From: Gymnopus androsaceus JB14
Lineage: Eukaryota; Basidiomycota; Agaricomycetes; Agaricales; Omphalotaceae
NCBI GenBank assembly: GCA_009733575.1
Contig: ML769385.1
Coordinates: 212,055-276,054 of the forward strand
Length of the DNA: 64,000 bases
Direction of reading: 5' to 3'
Below are positions 44,235 to 56,873 of the stretch, piece by piece. The stretch's first letter is position 1, and the number at the start of each line of letters is the position of its first letter. The translations under genes and the position numbers were made by a program. Under the pieces are notes generated by a model. It worked only from the letters and a program-made list of their open reading frames with translations, was not told where the DNA came from and made no database searches.

Positions 44235-44324
44235 GCCGGCGTGGCGCAATGGTAGCGCGTAGCTTTCCTGTGCTTGAGCAAGTAGGATAGGCTGAAGTTG
44301 TGGGTTCGATCCCCACCGTCGGTT
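44235..44324 (+). tRNA. tRNA with intron, anticodon probably CCT (Arg)
   Basis: The acceptor pairs GCCGGCG with CGTCGGT. The D-arm is GGCGCAATGGTAGCGC and the T-arm is GTGGG-TTCGATC-CCCAC, perfect. The anticodon stem pairs TAGCT with GGCTG. The loop TT-CCT-G is interrupted by an intron of about 18 bases, giving anticodon CCT. A run of five T starts at about 44336 and should terminate Pol III. It shares most of its sequence with the Met(CAT)-like gene at 36617. The anticodon call depends on where the intron is placed. Confidence 0.75.
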
Positions 44325-44445
44325 CGGTTCTGCCGTTTTTGAGTATTTTTGTTTTTCAGTAATTTGTGCTTATGTTCTTCAGCTTCTCTTGGTACAACAC
44401 TATGCATGTATAGTAATAGTTATAAATAAATGAGAAAAGGAAGGC

Positions 44446-47400
44446 TCAGTTCTTTTTCACGTTCTTCATATTCCTAGGAACACGACCGAGCCAGTAGAAA
44501 AAGAGGGCACAACATATGTTGAACACAACGTAAACCCACATCAGGCCGAAATTGCGCCAGCGATGGGAGAAGAAGCTGTTCACCTCCGCCAAAAAGACAT
44601 TAGTGTTTGTGATAATACAAAATTCACACTCGGATGTAGCGTTCGGGTTTGCGAGCGATCCGCCTGCAAACGACATGAAAGCAGCGAGATACTCTCCACA
44701 CGTCTGTCCACTTGGTGGGTTGAATACAGACACTTCGATAGAAGAACAATGCGCGGGGGCGTTGGCCAGACTGACGGAAAGCATGGCATCAACCAAGTAT
44801 GTGAATGGCGAAACACGGTACATGAATATCCAGAAACGCGGTAGTGCCGACGGGGAAACGAGAACACTGCGAAACACTATAAGACTCATTTTTTGTAAGA
44901 ATAGAAAACAACTTACCCGCAGAACAAGAGACTCATCGAGAACAGGAGGGTGCCAATATTACCAGCTTGCTCAGGATCCATAGCGGCGATGATCATGTGG
45001 GTGAAGGTGGACGTGAACATCATGAAGGACCATAGAAGCAAAAACAAAAGAAGTCCGCGTTCTGTGACAGTACCAGTGGGCTCTGCGTTACGATATAGCC
45101 CGATGGGATAGTACCACGTGAAGTACATGAAGAAAGACATGACGGTATTCCAAGGAAGCTCCACGCAAATATTCGACAGCATGAATGCTATCCACGAGTA
45201 TGCCTTTGATGGACGTTCGCGGGCCTCGTACAGCGAACGTTGGGCGACAAAATGAGGCATGATCTGATTTACCAGATTTGTAAAGATTGTCAAGAGCATG
45301 AAGACGGAGAACATCTGGTTTTGGAGGCCCTGCAAAGTGTTATCCGACTTGAAAAACGTGAACCCGATAAAAAGTGCCTATCAAACTCGTTAGGGTGGCG
45401 CGTGGTACAGATTCAAAAAAAAACCCTACCGTGGTGACACAAAGAAAGGCTTTCGAGTAAATGTAAGAAGGAGTGCGGTAATACTGCTGAAAGACCCGGT
45501 ACAAGCACAAGACAAATTGCACTTGGAATGGAGCAGCAAATTCTCTGTTGTATTTGCGCTTTTCGTCGGTTGTCGGTTGGGGACAGAAATAGGAAAGTTG
45601 CCGCCTCCTGGCAAGCGCTTTCTTCATCGCGACATATTCATCGCTTTTGCGCCAAGCGTCGGCGTAATCTCGTTCAGCCACAGCACCTGGTGCAGCCCCA
45701 ATGACGTGAAGCATCCATTCTGCAGGGTTGGCATCAGGTGGGCAAGGTTTGGCACCCTGGCTCTCGAAATAGGATATTAATGTCCTCGAATTTGGACCAA
45801 TGTCCCCAAAGTATACGGTGCGACCTCCACTAGCCAGGAACAGCAGGCGATCGAATTCTTGGAAAAGTAGAGCTGAAGGCTGATGAATAGTGCACAGAAT
45901 TGCCTGACCATTATTGGCCAATTCACGAAGAAGGGTACAGATCGACCAAGCAGTTTGACTGTCAAGACCGGAGGTCGGCTCATCAAGGAACAGAAGGAGC
46001 TTGGGTTTGGCTGCGAGTTCAACGCCGATGGTCAAGCGCTTACGCTGCTCGACATTGAGACCTAGAAGAAAAAAGACAAGTTAGTTTCAGAAAAGCAATA
46101 ATCGGGGCATTTCCGCACCTTCACCAGGAACACCAACAACAGCATCCGCATATTTCTCCATACCCAATAAACGAATAACTTCGGTACAATATGCTACTTT
46201 CTCAACATCAGGTACATCTTCAGGCTGTCGTAAACGAGCACTGAATATTAATGCCTCGCGAACAGTCGAGGTCGGAAGATGCAAGTCCTGCTGTTGGGCG
46301 TAGCCAGTTTTCCGCTGGAAGGATTCGTCTAGTTCCTGTCCATCGACGAACATGTCCCCAGTGACAACACCTGTAGTGACTCGACTGGCGAGAGTATCCA
46401 GAAGAGTCTAAACAATCGATGATTATTATGATTAACATGTAATAGACATCAAATGTCAGACGCACCGTCTTTCCTGCACCAGAAGCTCCCTAGCAAACAC
46501 AGATTGTTAGAATTTTGATGCCAGAAATTGGCTGGCTACTCACCATCAACGCTGTTAAAGTTCCTGGCTGCACCCATCCATCGACATGATCTAGAAGGCG
46601 CCTAGTTCCACCTTTGATGTTGATATCATAACAGACGTCCTCCCACTGGAAGATTGCCGTTTGTTGCTGCAACCCGGAGACATCATCGGCGTTTCTCCGC
46701 ACAGGGTGGAGAGCGGGAGTGCTCGAATCAGATTTATACGCAGGGCCCGGAGCAGATTCTTCATCGTTGGCGCGAGATTTGGTCTCGGCTTGGATATGAC
46801 CTCGACGAAATACAAGGACTTCACCCTTGCTCTTGGCTGCAGTGATGTACTCTGTTGCCAGAAGGGCTGTAATCAAGAAAAATACCATGAACACAATCAA
46901 AATTCCAAAGTTTCTGGGAAAAAGATAAATGTGTTACTCAAAACATTCAAAAGAAAATAACAAATACCTCCAAAGGTGGGACTCAAAGTAACTGAAGCTC
47001 GTAGCTAGATAAGCTCCTCCTTCAACGACATTGGACCCCGCGGCAGCCCCCGTGGTGGCACAAATCCGTTCGGCACCAGTTACATTGGTATAGCCAGGGC
47101 CCTCGGGAATAAAGGTAACACAAGGAAACTCTCGTCCAAAGAACTCGTTCAACATCAAGCTCTCGAAAGCGTATCCAATCGCTAAAATAAAACTCAAATC
47201 AAACTGCGAGCCTCAGCGATAGAGTTGCGCTTACGGTTAATGTTGTTGATCCATTTGAACCACGGATGCATGTCGACAATAGGGATCGTAAATCCGGTGT
47301 ATATAACGAGGCCAACCATAACAATCGCAGCGGGTGCCATGGCCTGCGAAATCGTCCGCGTCGATGCTCCAATAGTCCGAAATATCATTGACATGGTGAG

Positions 47401-49555
47401 GGTGCATACGAAAGAGAAGAGGAAGAAAATAAAGAAATGACCCGGTGTACGTCGCAGATTGGTCATAAAGTAGAGCACTAGATTGAACGGGATACTAGGA
47501 TTCATAGGTCAGTTTCTGTTTCAATCAAAACCTATAGAGCTTACGCAGTCAAAATTTTAGAGGGCAAATCACAGATCATGGAGGAAATTGCTTCGCAAAA
47601 CGGATGATAGAGTGCCATTCGTGAGTGTTTCTCAACAATAGGCCGTTGCTCGTAAAGGGTTAAAATCTAAGTCGACATATCATTTAAATTGTCGCTAGAG
47701 GTGAAGAAATATAAGAAAGCCCACCTCCAGAGCACTACTGAAGGCATTCGTGAGAATTGCATAAAAGAGCAAGGCACCGCGAGAGTAGAAGCTGCTGGTA
47801 TCCGCTGGCAAATTGAAGAAAATACTCGACACGATCAAGGCGAAGACAAGGTTGCCAATGACATTGCTGATAAGGAGGGACATATCGCCCCGGAGCCGTT
47901 GAAACCCGCGAGTTAGGCAAAGCTTGATTTGCATAGGTACTGAAATGGTGTAAGGAGATTTCGAGCCACTGAAAACAAAATGTCAACTTTTCGAACGATG
48001 GAAATAAACAGTGTACATACAGGCCTTTTGCCTGCACACTCGTTCTCGATTGCCTGAACTTGTCCAACTGGGGTCCACCAAGAGCAAACTCTCCATTGAA
48101 TTGGTCTATCTCTGTGAGTAGTCTTTTGTGGTCAAGACTCTCTCTCCACATCCGCGCAAACTCATCTGGTGTTTGTGGAACTCGGGATGCAAAACCAGGA
48201 CGCGCCTTGCGCTCTGCAGGATTAGTCAAAGACTAGAAAGTAAAAATGGGTGAGGCGAGTAGCACTATGGGCCAAAAAGGTTTCTTACTGTCAAGAAATC
48301 TGCAGTAGTTTGCCTATCCGGACAGCGGAAGCCCATGTCGACGAAAAACTTTTTTGCGTCTTCAGTCCGTCCAAAATATATCTGTCGACCTTCGTAGAGA
48401 ACAGTAATCTTGTCAAAAATCTTCAAAGGACAAGCGTCAGACGTCGGAAGAAGGCGGGGATTAGGACGATGCACCCACATCGTACATGTTCTGCGACGCC
48501 TGATAGACCGCGATTATAGCTGTTGACCCCATGTACTTCGCAGATAAGCTCACGGTCTTGACAAACTCCAACGCTGTAGCGCTGTCAAGTCCACGGGTAC
48601 TGTTATCCCAGCATTGAAGCGGGCTTCCGCTCAAGGTTGCTTCTGCAATACTGACCCGCTTTCTCTCTCCGCCGCTAACACCACGGATAAAATCGTTCCC
48701 AACTTTCGTGTTCAACGTATGCGAAAGACCGAAAACTGCCATGACCACATCCCTCATATGATCGGCCCACTGTTCACGGGTAACGCCAGGGAGACGGGCA
48801 CGAGGGGTACGAGCTCTAGCAGCGAATTGAAGGGTTTGGCCGACGGTCAGATTGGGGAAATGTACATCGTTCTCGGCGTTGTAGACGACTTCACCACGGA
48901 AATCTTTGTGCATAGTTTCCTTGGGAATTCCTATGTAAAAAAATCAACACCAAGTTCATTCTAGACTTGGATAGAGAATAACCTTGATAATTGATTTTAG
49001 CATCATCGTTAATGAAGAATCCATCAGTCTCTCCAGCAATCGTTTTGAGCAACGTGGTGCAGCCACTGTGCAAGCGTCAAATTATCATTCGAAATACAAC
49101 AGATTTAACACTCACCTTCCCGGTGGACCAAGCACCAAGAGCATTTCTCCTGGTCTTACAACACCCTCAAAGTTTCTGAATATATCCACTTTCCTTCCCT
49201 TTCCCTCGCGCCCAAATAATCCTGCAATCTTACTCGGGATCTCGAGCAGCACGTTCCCCACCGTCTTTTGGCAGTCGGCAGACTCGGACGCATAGCCATA
49301 TGCATTCAAGTTGGAGAAACTGATACCAGCGGTTCGTGTGGGATATTGATCTGGATCTCGAGATGTTATAACCAGCACGGTGCGAATCCATTTTTCGTAG
49401 CTGAATTTTCCGGAAAGAGGGTTCAAAGACTCGTCCGCCGTTGACCCGGTGAATGGATTCGAGCCCTCTGTGTCCGACTGTCCGGATAGGACGCTAACCG
49501 TGCGCGCGAGGATAATTGATCTTTTCAATCTTGGAGTCTTCCGAGCTCCGACCAT
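44446..49555 (-). CDS. PDR-type (ABCG) multidrug ABC transporter, full length
   Basis: This is a plasma-membrane efflux pump with (NBD-TMD)x2 layout, many introns, about 1400-1450 residues. NBD1 has the fungal PDR Walker A GPPGSGCTT (Cys for Lys, formed across an intron near 49070-49130), signature [14 protein letters not shown] and Walker [13 protein letters not shown] (Asn for Asp). TMD1 has [14 protein letters not shown] and [16 protein letters not shown] linker leads to NBD2 with canonical Walker [13 protein letters not shown], degenerate signature [12 protein letters not shown] and Walker [18 protein letters not shown]2 includes [11 protein letters not shown] and ends [17 protein letters not shown]. 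This asymmetry is normal for PDR pumps, where one ATP site is non-canonical. I chose the ATG at 49555 ([13 protein letters not shown]); 49624 is also possible. No frame breaks were seen. Confidence 0.9.
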
Positions 49556-49624
49556 GTTATGGATTTGTCGTCTGCCATGTCGAACTAGGAAGGAACCAGT
49601 CCTGCGAAATCGTGAGGGAATCAA

Positions 49625-51150
49625 AGGAAGGAAACTGAGAAAGAAGATGTTTGCGCGATAAGGACAAACGGAGGCCTACCCCGCTAACTGGGGGATCGAT
49701 GACCAAAAGACGAACGTTACCAGAACGGTAGGGGTGAAGAATCAAACGGGAGAAATTCGAATCTAGCCAGAGACTCGGTTCTTGAATCTGTCGCATCATA
49801 AGTAGTAGTTGAGATATATATTGCTTCAAGCGACACAGCCTAGGAGCATCTGGGGCGGGTAAGTATCCTCCTGCCAACATGGGGCTGGTTCATTCGACTT
49901 CAGCACTACAGTGAACAAAGTGAGCAAGCAAACATTACAACGTAACCAGCGACCAACCAAATCGCAACCGGACTCCCGCTAGCATGGAGAGCATCCTCAG
50001 ACAGCGTACACTCTTGGCGTGTTGTGTCGTATATAGTAGACCCGAACCAGTATCTTTGATGAAGACTATATCCTTGGATTCGCCAGCTGTGGTTAGGAAC
50101 CACAAACTCAAATCAAAACTAAAACGCAAAATCATAACGATCATCTCTGGAGTCCACAGAAACGTCACGACGGAAACCAAGTCGGAAAGCCATTGAAATC
50201 GTTGAATGATGAAAGCGATGATTGTTAGTGCCAGTCAGACTGCCTGTAGCCTGACGACCCGGTTTCTGAATCAAGTGCCAACGAGGGTGCAAACAAAACA
50301 GCATATATAGCCACAGCAGTACGCTAGTACAGCAGAAAGTCCTTAACCTCCGTGGTCTCTCGAGCCTGAACCAAACTATGCGCTAGTGCCACCGGTGGGT
50401 ATCGATTTCGAGCGGAGGGTCTATTCAGGATTTATATATTGGAGGAGACAAATATTCAAAGGCAGGAGAAGCCAGACGAAGGCAAGAAAGAAACGAGAGC
50501 GATGAGAATAGGAAGTTAGTAGGTAGTAATACACGTACCTTAACTAAACGTCTCCAGTAGCGCTTTCCCAATCACTTATACGCCTGGCCCTTCCTCTGTG
50601 TTTTGAACGCCATGCTAGGTTTTCGTGTCCTAGAGGCTGGTATATTATCTTCACCAGTAGTAAGTGATTTGCGATAGGAAGATGAGGAGAGTAGACGCGC
50701 AATCACTCGCACTGAGAGACAACGTGCTCATATAAGTTACAAGAAATATGCTTTTAAATATCTAGATATTTTCCGATATCCTTTGGATATCCTCTCAAAA
50801 TCAGCTGTAACCCTAAACCCTCGACGCGTCGTTGAATCTGATCTGAGGTTTGGTTCGCGTCGCGTTTAAGCGCTTGAGACGAAACAGTGATAAGATGACA
50901 TCATCATCTCCGGATCTTCTCTTCACTTGTGACTTGTCTTCTCCTCCACATCTCCCAAATGAACTGCGCGCGCCACCTATGACCGCGAGTGGCGCAAAAA
51001 TAGCTTCGTTGCACCAACTATTACGACCGAAACTCGTCATCGGTATGGATCTTTTGTATAAGTACTGCAATCGTTCTAGTTGAAAAATCACTGAACTAAA
51101 CAACCCACAACTATATACAAACTTTAACAACTTTACCCACTAAAACAAAT
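49625..51150. other. Intergenic region upstream of the ABC transporter
   Basis: About 1.5 kb between the divergent ABC transporter and the Gly/His-rich gene. It holds both promoters. Short ORFs (49680-50300 reverse, 50813-51130 reverse) overlap others and have no recognisable domain. No repeats with clear ends were seen. Confidence 0.4.
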
Positions 51151-52013
51151 ATGCCTCTTTTCGGAAACAACAATACGCACAGACCACTAACCACACCGGT
51201 CGCGATACTGCATTGGGCGCTGGTACGGCTGGCGTGTTAGGACACGAAGGACATCATGGGCACACTACCCGAGATGCTGCTCTCGGTGGATTCGCTGGTC
51301 ATGAGGCAGGTCATCACGGGAATGGTACGGCGTCAGGTTAGCAGAATATTTGAACAGTATATGGTCGGCTCTTGTACTTACGATTTGTGGTAGGCACACA
51401 TGGAAACCGTGACGGTCTCCTGGGAGCCGGAGCAGGTGCGTTAGCGGGAAAAGTGGTGGACGTGAGTAGTATTTGGTTCTCTTGTAATTTTCGGCGTGCT
51501 TAAAACTTGCGTAGACGGGGCGAGAGATGCTGCTATCGGTGGAATCGGCGGGGAAGTGCTCGGAAGACACCAGGGCAACAATGCCCACAACCACAACGTA
51601 GCAGCTGGAGCTCCAGTGGCTGCAACCGGACCTGGTGCTGGGGGCTATACTGGTGCAGGGGGAGTAGGTGCTACTGGTGCTGGTGTTGGTGCACTGGTGC
51701 CGGTGTTGGTGCTGCTGGTAGTGGCACTGGCGCACCGAGCAAAATGCACGGCAAGATCACGGAAATCGAGGGAAAGGTTGAACGTGGTCTAGCCAACATT
51801 ACTTCCAGTCAATCGTTGGGGTATGTTTGTTTTGCATTATGTCAATTGAGGTTTGCTTATCACTTGAACAGAGTCAAAGGCGAGAACAAGATCATCACTG
51901 GTCAACGCGAGCAAGCCGCTGCTTCTGGTAACCAACAAGCTGATCTCCTCGAGTCTCAGGCAGCGGCTCACAGAAATAACGCTCAAGCGTTGCATCCTGG
52001 CGGTCGTTACTGA
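51151..52013 (+). CDS. Small Gly/His-rich hydrophilic protein, basidiomycete-type, with frameshifts
   Basis: The start MPLFGNNN is followed, in a shifted frame, by TGRDTALGAGTAGVLGHEGHHGH. Further exons read GNRDGLLGAGAGALAGKVVDGARDAA, GGEVLGRHQGNNAHNHN and a Gly/Ala repeat. The C-terminal part (MHGKITEIEGKVERGLANIT, GENKIITGQREQAAASGNQQ) resembles the helical tails of CsbD-like, stress-associated proteins. Introns lie near 51336-51395, 51461-51514 and 51820-51870. Frame changes near 51178 and 51692 need one- or two-base corrections. Many basidiomycetes carry such proteins; the role is unknown, possibly stress tolerance. Confidence 0.55.
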
Positions 52014-52233
52014 TTGATCGCTCATCCATGATGAAGAAGTTTATCAAGTGTACTAGTACTTTTACTGTATCGCAAACTTAACCTCTCTGTATTTTGATAC
52101 CCTATGATTTTATAATGCTTTATGCATGATTATGCAACGTTTGAATGATTTCTTTGGTTCTTGTCTCCAGTGTTAAGTTAACGCGCCAGTAATTTATCTG
52201 TATGGCATCTCGACGTGTAATATTCGATCCCGA

Positions 52234-53234
52234 TTATCTGTAGAGTGGGACAAAGACGTTCTGCCAGAAATTTTTGCAGTACTTGTACTACGGATGAAAG
52301 CTACATCAGGAAGGAAGAAGAAAGCAGGTTATGAGACTTACAACTTCATCCTCTATCACAGTATCTTTGACCAAATACACCCCGGGAGCACCCCAATCAA
52401 CCAGCTCGATGGCAGTTACAGAACTAACTGTCATACCATCAGAGTTCTTCTCGGTCTTAATGGTAGCAAGAGCGTTCTGTTCCTTGTTGTCACTAAATGT
52501 AAAATCAGTAAGCAAATCGACGGACATGAAGAAAGAAGATGACTTACCCATGGTAGATTTTCTTGGTGACAGCCAAGTGGGCAACCTTCTTGCACATTAA
52601 ATCGACGGCTTCGGCCTTCAACTTGTTCTCTTCGTCTGTATTCGCCTTTCTATAAGCACGCGTCTTACTCAATATCTGACCAGGCTTCCGCAACATAATT
52701 ATCACAGGAATCGGTGTCTTCGAGAGCTTTGGCACCGATTCAGAAAGCATGCCAGAGTCGACAAAGTCTCCTGCGAGTTTGAGAGCTTTGACTTCCGCGT
52801 AGCCGTATTTGTCGACGTTGTGCAAGACTTTCATGACCAAGGTATTTTCTTCGTGCTCTTTACCATTGCGATCTTTGTACTTTCCGGTCAAGCTAAAGAG
52901 AGCGCGGCTGTTTTGTCCATCGCTCACTATTCTAGAGAGACCATCTATGACGGGCAAGGTTTTGGCTACGTAGGGATGAAGATCAGATCATGAGCTCCGG
53001 TCAGTTGGGTAGGACGAACAGAAAGCTTGCTTGTCGGCATCCTCAATGGTCTCAGAGTAGTGCTTTTCGGCCCAGGGAGCCTGATGACGCTGTCAGCATT
53101 TCATCGCAGAGAAACTGTTAAGAGAAACCTACCCCTGGCAGAACCAATCCCCGAGGCAATACATGAGGTGCAGCGTAGACGGTAATAAAGAGACAGCCAA
53201 TAATGAAGGCCGAAGAGCGACCAGTATTGAGCAT
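52234..53234 (-). CDS. Secreted protein with protein-kinase-like fold motifs
   Basis: The first exon encodes a signal peptide (MLNTGRSSAFIIGCLFITVYA) and a short mature start. Then come APWAEKHYSETIEDADKQ and a core with RALFSLTGKYKDRNGKEHEE, LVMKVLHNVDKYGYAEVKAL and PIPVIIMLRKPGQIL. The motif HGDNKEQNAL has the HxDxxxxN form of kinase catalytic loops, and IELVDWGAPGVYLV resembles a DFG-type metal site. Introns lie near 52496-52545, 52291-52345 and in the N-terminal part. The last exon ends NFWQNVFVPLYR with TAA at 52234-52236. The join between the second and third exons is uncertain. Similar secreted proteins occur in basidiomycetes. Kinase activity is inference. Confidence 0.62.
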
Positions 53235-53969
53235 GGGGCCACCAGGGATTAGAACAACTTTCTGACCAGCAGAAAGAAAGGGAGAGAGTATGTGGTGGTA
53301 TACATCTTGGTACAGAATTCAAAGTATTCGGCCAGTCCGCTCTTACCGAAATGAATCTGTCGGCCCCGCCCGACGCCCACTAAGCAATTTTACTTTCGGC
53401 TCTGGGTTGGGTGTACCTGGTTGCACTCAAAAGGGACTTTTTGAAGGGCACTGCATTAATTGTTGGGTCAAGGTCGATGTAGCGCGCTCATAGGCTCACT
53501 AGATACTTATGTTTGTAGAGAAATCCTCCGACTTTTCAATGCTGCGAATAAATGCATCAACTTGGATTTTAGTAGCGCATATCTACTTGGCTTTTCACAG
53601 AGAAGAGAGGGCAGGTAACTTGCCAATGAGAATAATATTATTTACTATATGTGCAAGCAAGACAGTGATCGGTACGCGAGAAAATCATAGGCATTCACTT
53701 TCACCAAGAACGTTGGGTTCTCGATTGTCAAGTCTAAACCGCAAGGAGAAAGAGGTTAGGCAGCTACCCATAGGGAGGCAAATGAATAAGTCGTTAAATG
53801 TCATAAGTAAAGTGTTCTGAGTACATAAATGTAATTGCTATGTTTACGAGTAGAAGAATGAGAGATGTATATGTACAGTGCGAGCCAATTATGTTGATAA
53901 TAGTAAGTAAACCGAAGTACAAGTCCCAAATGAAAATACTAATACTAATACCAGTTACAGAGTTGTGTA
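53235..53969. other. Intergenic region, featureless
   Basis: About 730 bases between the secreted-protein gene and the 3' end of the BAG gene. Short ORFs have no recognisable content. No RNA or repeat was found. Confidence 0.4.
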
Positions 53970-56323
53970 TTATGCTTCTACCTCCGACCAATCACTTCCC
54001 ATATCTTCCGAGTCCTGCTCCGTCCGTTTGGAAGTACTAGTAAAGTCATTCGAGTCGGTGGCAGGAAGTAAAAATGTGTCCGACAAATCAGCATCAGACT
54101 CCTCCTGCCCTTGCTCCTCCTGCTCCTGCTCGACTCCTCTCCAGAATTGTAGATAGGAACCGGGCTGTTGGTCAGAGTCACGAATCGTCGCAACGGAAGA
54201 ATCACCGGAGCTGACAGGTGGGTAAGAAGATGTAGACGCGTTCAGATGAGGTCGGCGGGTAAGAAGATGGCTCTGTGGACTTGGAGTCGTCCTCTGGCTG
54301 TGTCGCAGATGCTTCGATGTCGATAACAGCTTCCTGCGAAGAAATGATCTCTTCCAGGTGCTCGACCTGAGTAGAATCGCTGTCTTCAGTTACCGTTGGC
54401 TCGGGCTCAACTTCTGCGTATGAGGAGACCTCGGTCGCAGCGACAGGGGAAGATCGAGATTGAGTCAAGAGAAGTAGAGATGTCGATGTCGACGGGAGCG
54501 TCTTCGGTTATTTCAGTCTCAGATAGTTACTGGATTGGAAGAGACATCGGCGACGGTTTCAGAGGCAGGGACATCGGGCTCCACAGTGGCGTCTGTCGCG
54601 ACAGTAGGCTGCTCCGTAGCTTCAACAGCTTCGTCGTTGTTGGCCTTCACCTCTTCTTCGTCGTCTCTGTCAACCCGAACTTGACTCTTGTGCCATTTGT
54701 TCCATCTAGCCTCCACCTTCTTCTCCAAGTCCTCTAAAGCTCCTTCCACAAGAGCTACAATCGCCTTCCGGCTGACTCGAACATCAGCATTTCCATTGCT
54801 CTCGATATCGTCCAGCTGAGAAAGGAGCCTCGTAAGAGACTGCTCGTAGGATCGAATGGGTGGTTACGAGCGGTGTAAGCTAGCTTGCGGATGGTTGAAG
54901 TGTCGGTTTCGGATGCGTGACCAGAAGTCGTCACGGGCAGGAGAAGAGGATCGAGAAGGAGCGGGGGAAAAGTCGACGTCGGAAGGGAAATCGAATTCAT
55001 CTTGAAGTGCGATGAATGAAGCTTCGATGTTCCTTACGGACTCGAGAGCCTTGTGAGCGTCGTCGTTGGATGTAGAAGTGGCCTGAGGCTCTGGAGCTTT
55101 TCCCTTGCCCTTGCTGCTGCTAGCAGGAGCAGAGCCGGAGACGGTTGGGCAGGTGAGTCGGAGAGAGAAGCGAGCAGAGCCTGAATGGTATCCTTGATCT
55201 CGACAGATTGATCATTGTTCAAACGAGCTTCCAGCTGCTCCTTCAAGGAAAGAGAGGAAGCCGGACGAGGTTCAGGTACGGGTACTTGTTGAGGTTTCTC
55301 GATTTCCGCAGCCTTGGGCTTCGCCTGTAATGTATGGATGAGCATCGCTGCTGGACGGGATACTAAATGATAATCGCATACCTGAGTAACCGGTTTCGAA
55401 GATGAGGCTAATTCCGTTTCATGAGGATTGAAGATGAGACGAAGAACATCCTCTAGAGATTGAGGGGAGGCCAACGACTCGCGGACTGGGGCAGGCTTGA
55501 CAGTAGGGGCAGGAGGAGCAGGAGCCTGCTTCTTGAGTTCCTCTTTGGCAGGCTTCTGCCTGGGCTCAGCTGGCTGGTGCAGTTGCTTTATCAAGTCTGT
55601 AAATAGCTGATCAAGCGTCTGCGCTTCCGAGTTGACATTGGGAACGGGCCGACAAGCAGGAACGACCTTGGGCTCAGCCTTTATCTGTAGCAGACTGATT
55701 AGCACGAGTAGAAGATTAAACAATGTTATGGTATATACCTGTCTGGTCTGCAAGAGCTGATTCAAGAAGGTCGTCAGGTCAGAGCTATCTTCGCGATAGC
55801 AAAGAGAAGGCTGAAGATACCATGAGGCTTTCTGAACAGGATATGGAAACAGAGATGCAAATACCTTCTTTTCCTTCAGTACTTTAGCCTGTCGAGCAGC
55901 TTCAACTTGTTGAGATTGACGTCGGAGGACACGTAAGCGAGCTTCTTCCTCCTCGCGAAGACGAGTAAGCTGTAGAAGCTTGGCCTCTTCTTCTTTCCTC
56001 TTCAGTGCGAGAATTTGAGCCTCCTGGTCGCGTGTGCGACGGAGATACTCGAGCTCAAGCTCCTGCTGATGATGGCGAATGGCAGCGGCGCGCTCGAGCT
56101 CCTGATCCTCTAGTAAAGATCTACGATATCCTTGAGAACGCCGGTGAGCGTATTGTTTCTGGAGTTGAATCTCCTCGAGGCGACGGATAAGATCCTCCTC
56201 TTCGCGCTCAGCAGCCTTGGCAGATCTGAGTTCAGCTAGAGAAGTGAGATAACTCTCGCGAGGTTGTGAATAACCTAGGTCGTTGGGCAAGGATGAGATG
56301 AGAGTAGGTTGGAAGCGGTACAT
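53970..56323 (-). CDS. BAG-domain co-chaperone-like protein, several frame breaks
   Basis: BAG domains bind the Hsp70 ATPase domain and promote nucleotide exchange. The N-terminus (MYRFQPTLISSLPNDLGYSQ) leads to a long Glu/Arg-rich coiled coil (EREEEDLIRRLEEIQLQ to QQVEAARQAKVLKEKK). Pro/Ala-rich linkers follow (QTLDQLFTDLIKQL, SLEDVLRLIFNPHE, SLKEQLEARLN). The BAG region reads ALESVRNIEASFIALQDEF, KLAYTARNHP, IRSYEQSLTRLLSQLDDIES and SRKAIVALVEGALEDLEKKV. An acidic tail ends GSDWSEVEA at 53970. One-base losses or gains (for example in the GGG run at 54858-54860 and near 55125) split the BAG domain between frames. The conserved residues are intact in each frame, so these are probably consensus errors. 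Confidence 0.65.
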
Positions 56324-56873
56324 GATTCGATAAGACTTTGAAGAAATTGATAATCAAAAAAGGCGGAGAGTCCATGGCTTTTATAGACTTGTGAACAATT
56401 GGATGAGTAAGTCATTTCGACGCGCGTCCGCATACGCGTCGGTAATCCTGAATCGTCGAGATGATCCAAGAAAGTTCTCGAATTTCGCTTACGCAATTAC
56501 GCGTACGGAGCTTACCGGGGGGGCGGACAGCTCAGCTCATGCTCGGCGATGTTATTCAGCGCAGCAATGGCCTTCTGAATAAACCCTCTTCTTGTCCTGA
56601 ATAGTCTGACTAAATATCGGTTCAACGTCTTGACAAACCAAGCGATGCAGGATGAGGTCCAATTAAACGCATGCTTTCGTTTTGCGGCAAAGCCAGAGTA
56701 CGAATTTGATCAGGATCAGCATACACGGAAGGTGAGTCGTAGGGTTTCGATACGGGGGACAGAAAACGACCGTGCTCTTGAATAGGTATCAAGTCGATGG
56801 CGCACACGAGCGCCTAGCATCTCGTGATTTCTTTCCCTTCCGCATCTTTCCTCCTCCCCTCATCAAGTCAATT
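56324..56873. promoter_or_regulatory. Divergent promoter region of the BAG gene and PRP5
   Basis: About 550 bases lie between two divergent starts. The region is GC-richer in the middle, with no ORF I support. It is likely a shared regulatory region. Confidence 0.4.

Noticed and set aside
51265..51735. Reverse ORF opposite the Gly/His-rich gene
   Set aside because: It is the antisense of a Gly/Thr/Ala repeat giving Ser/Thr/His repeats; a shadow.
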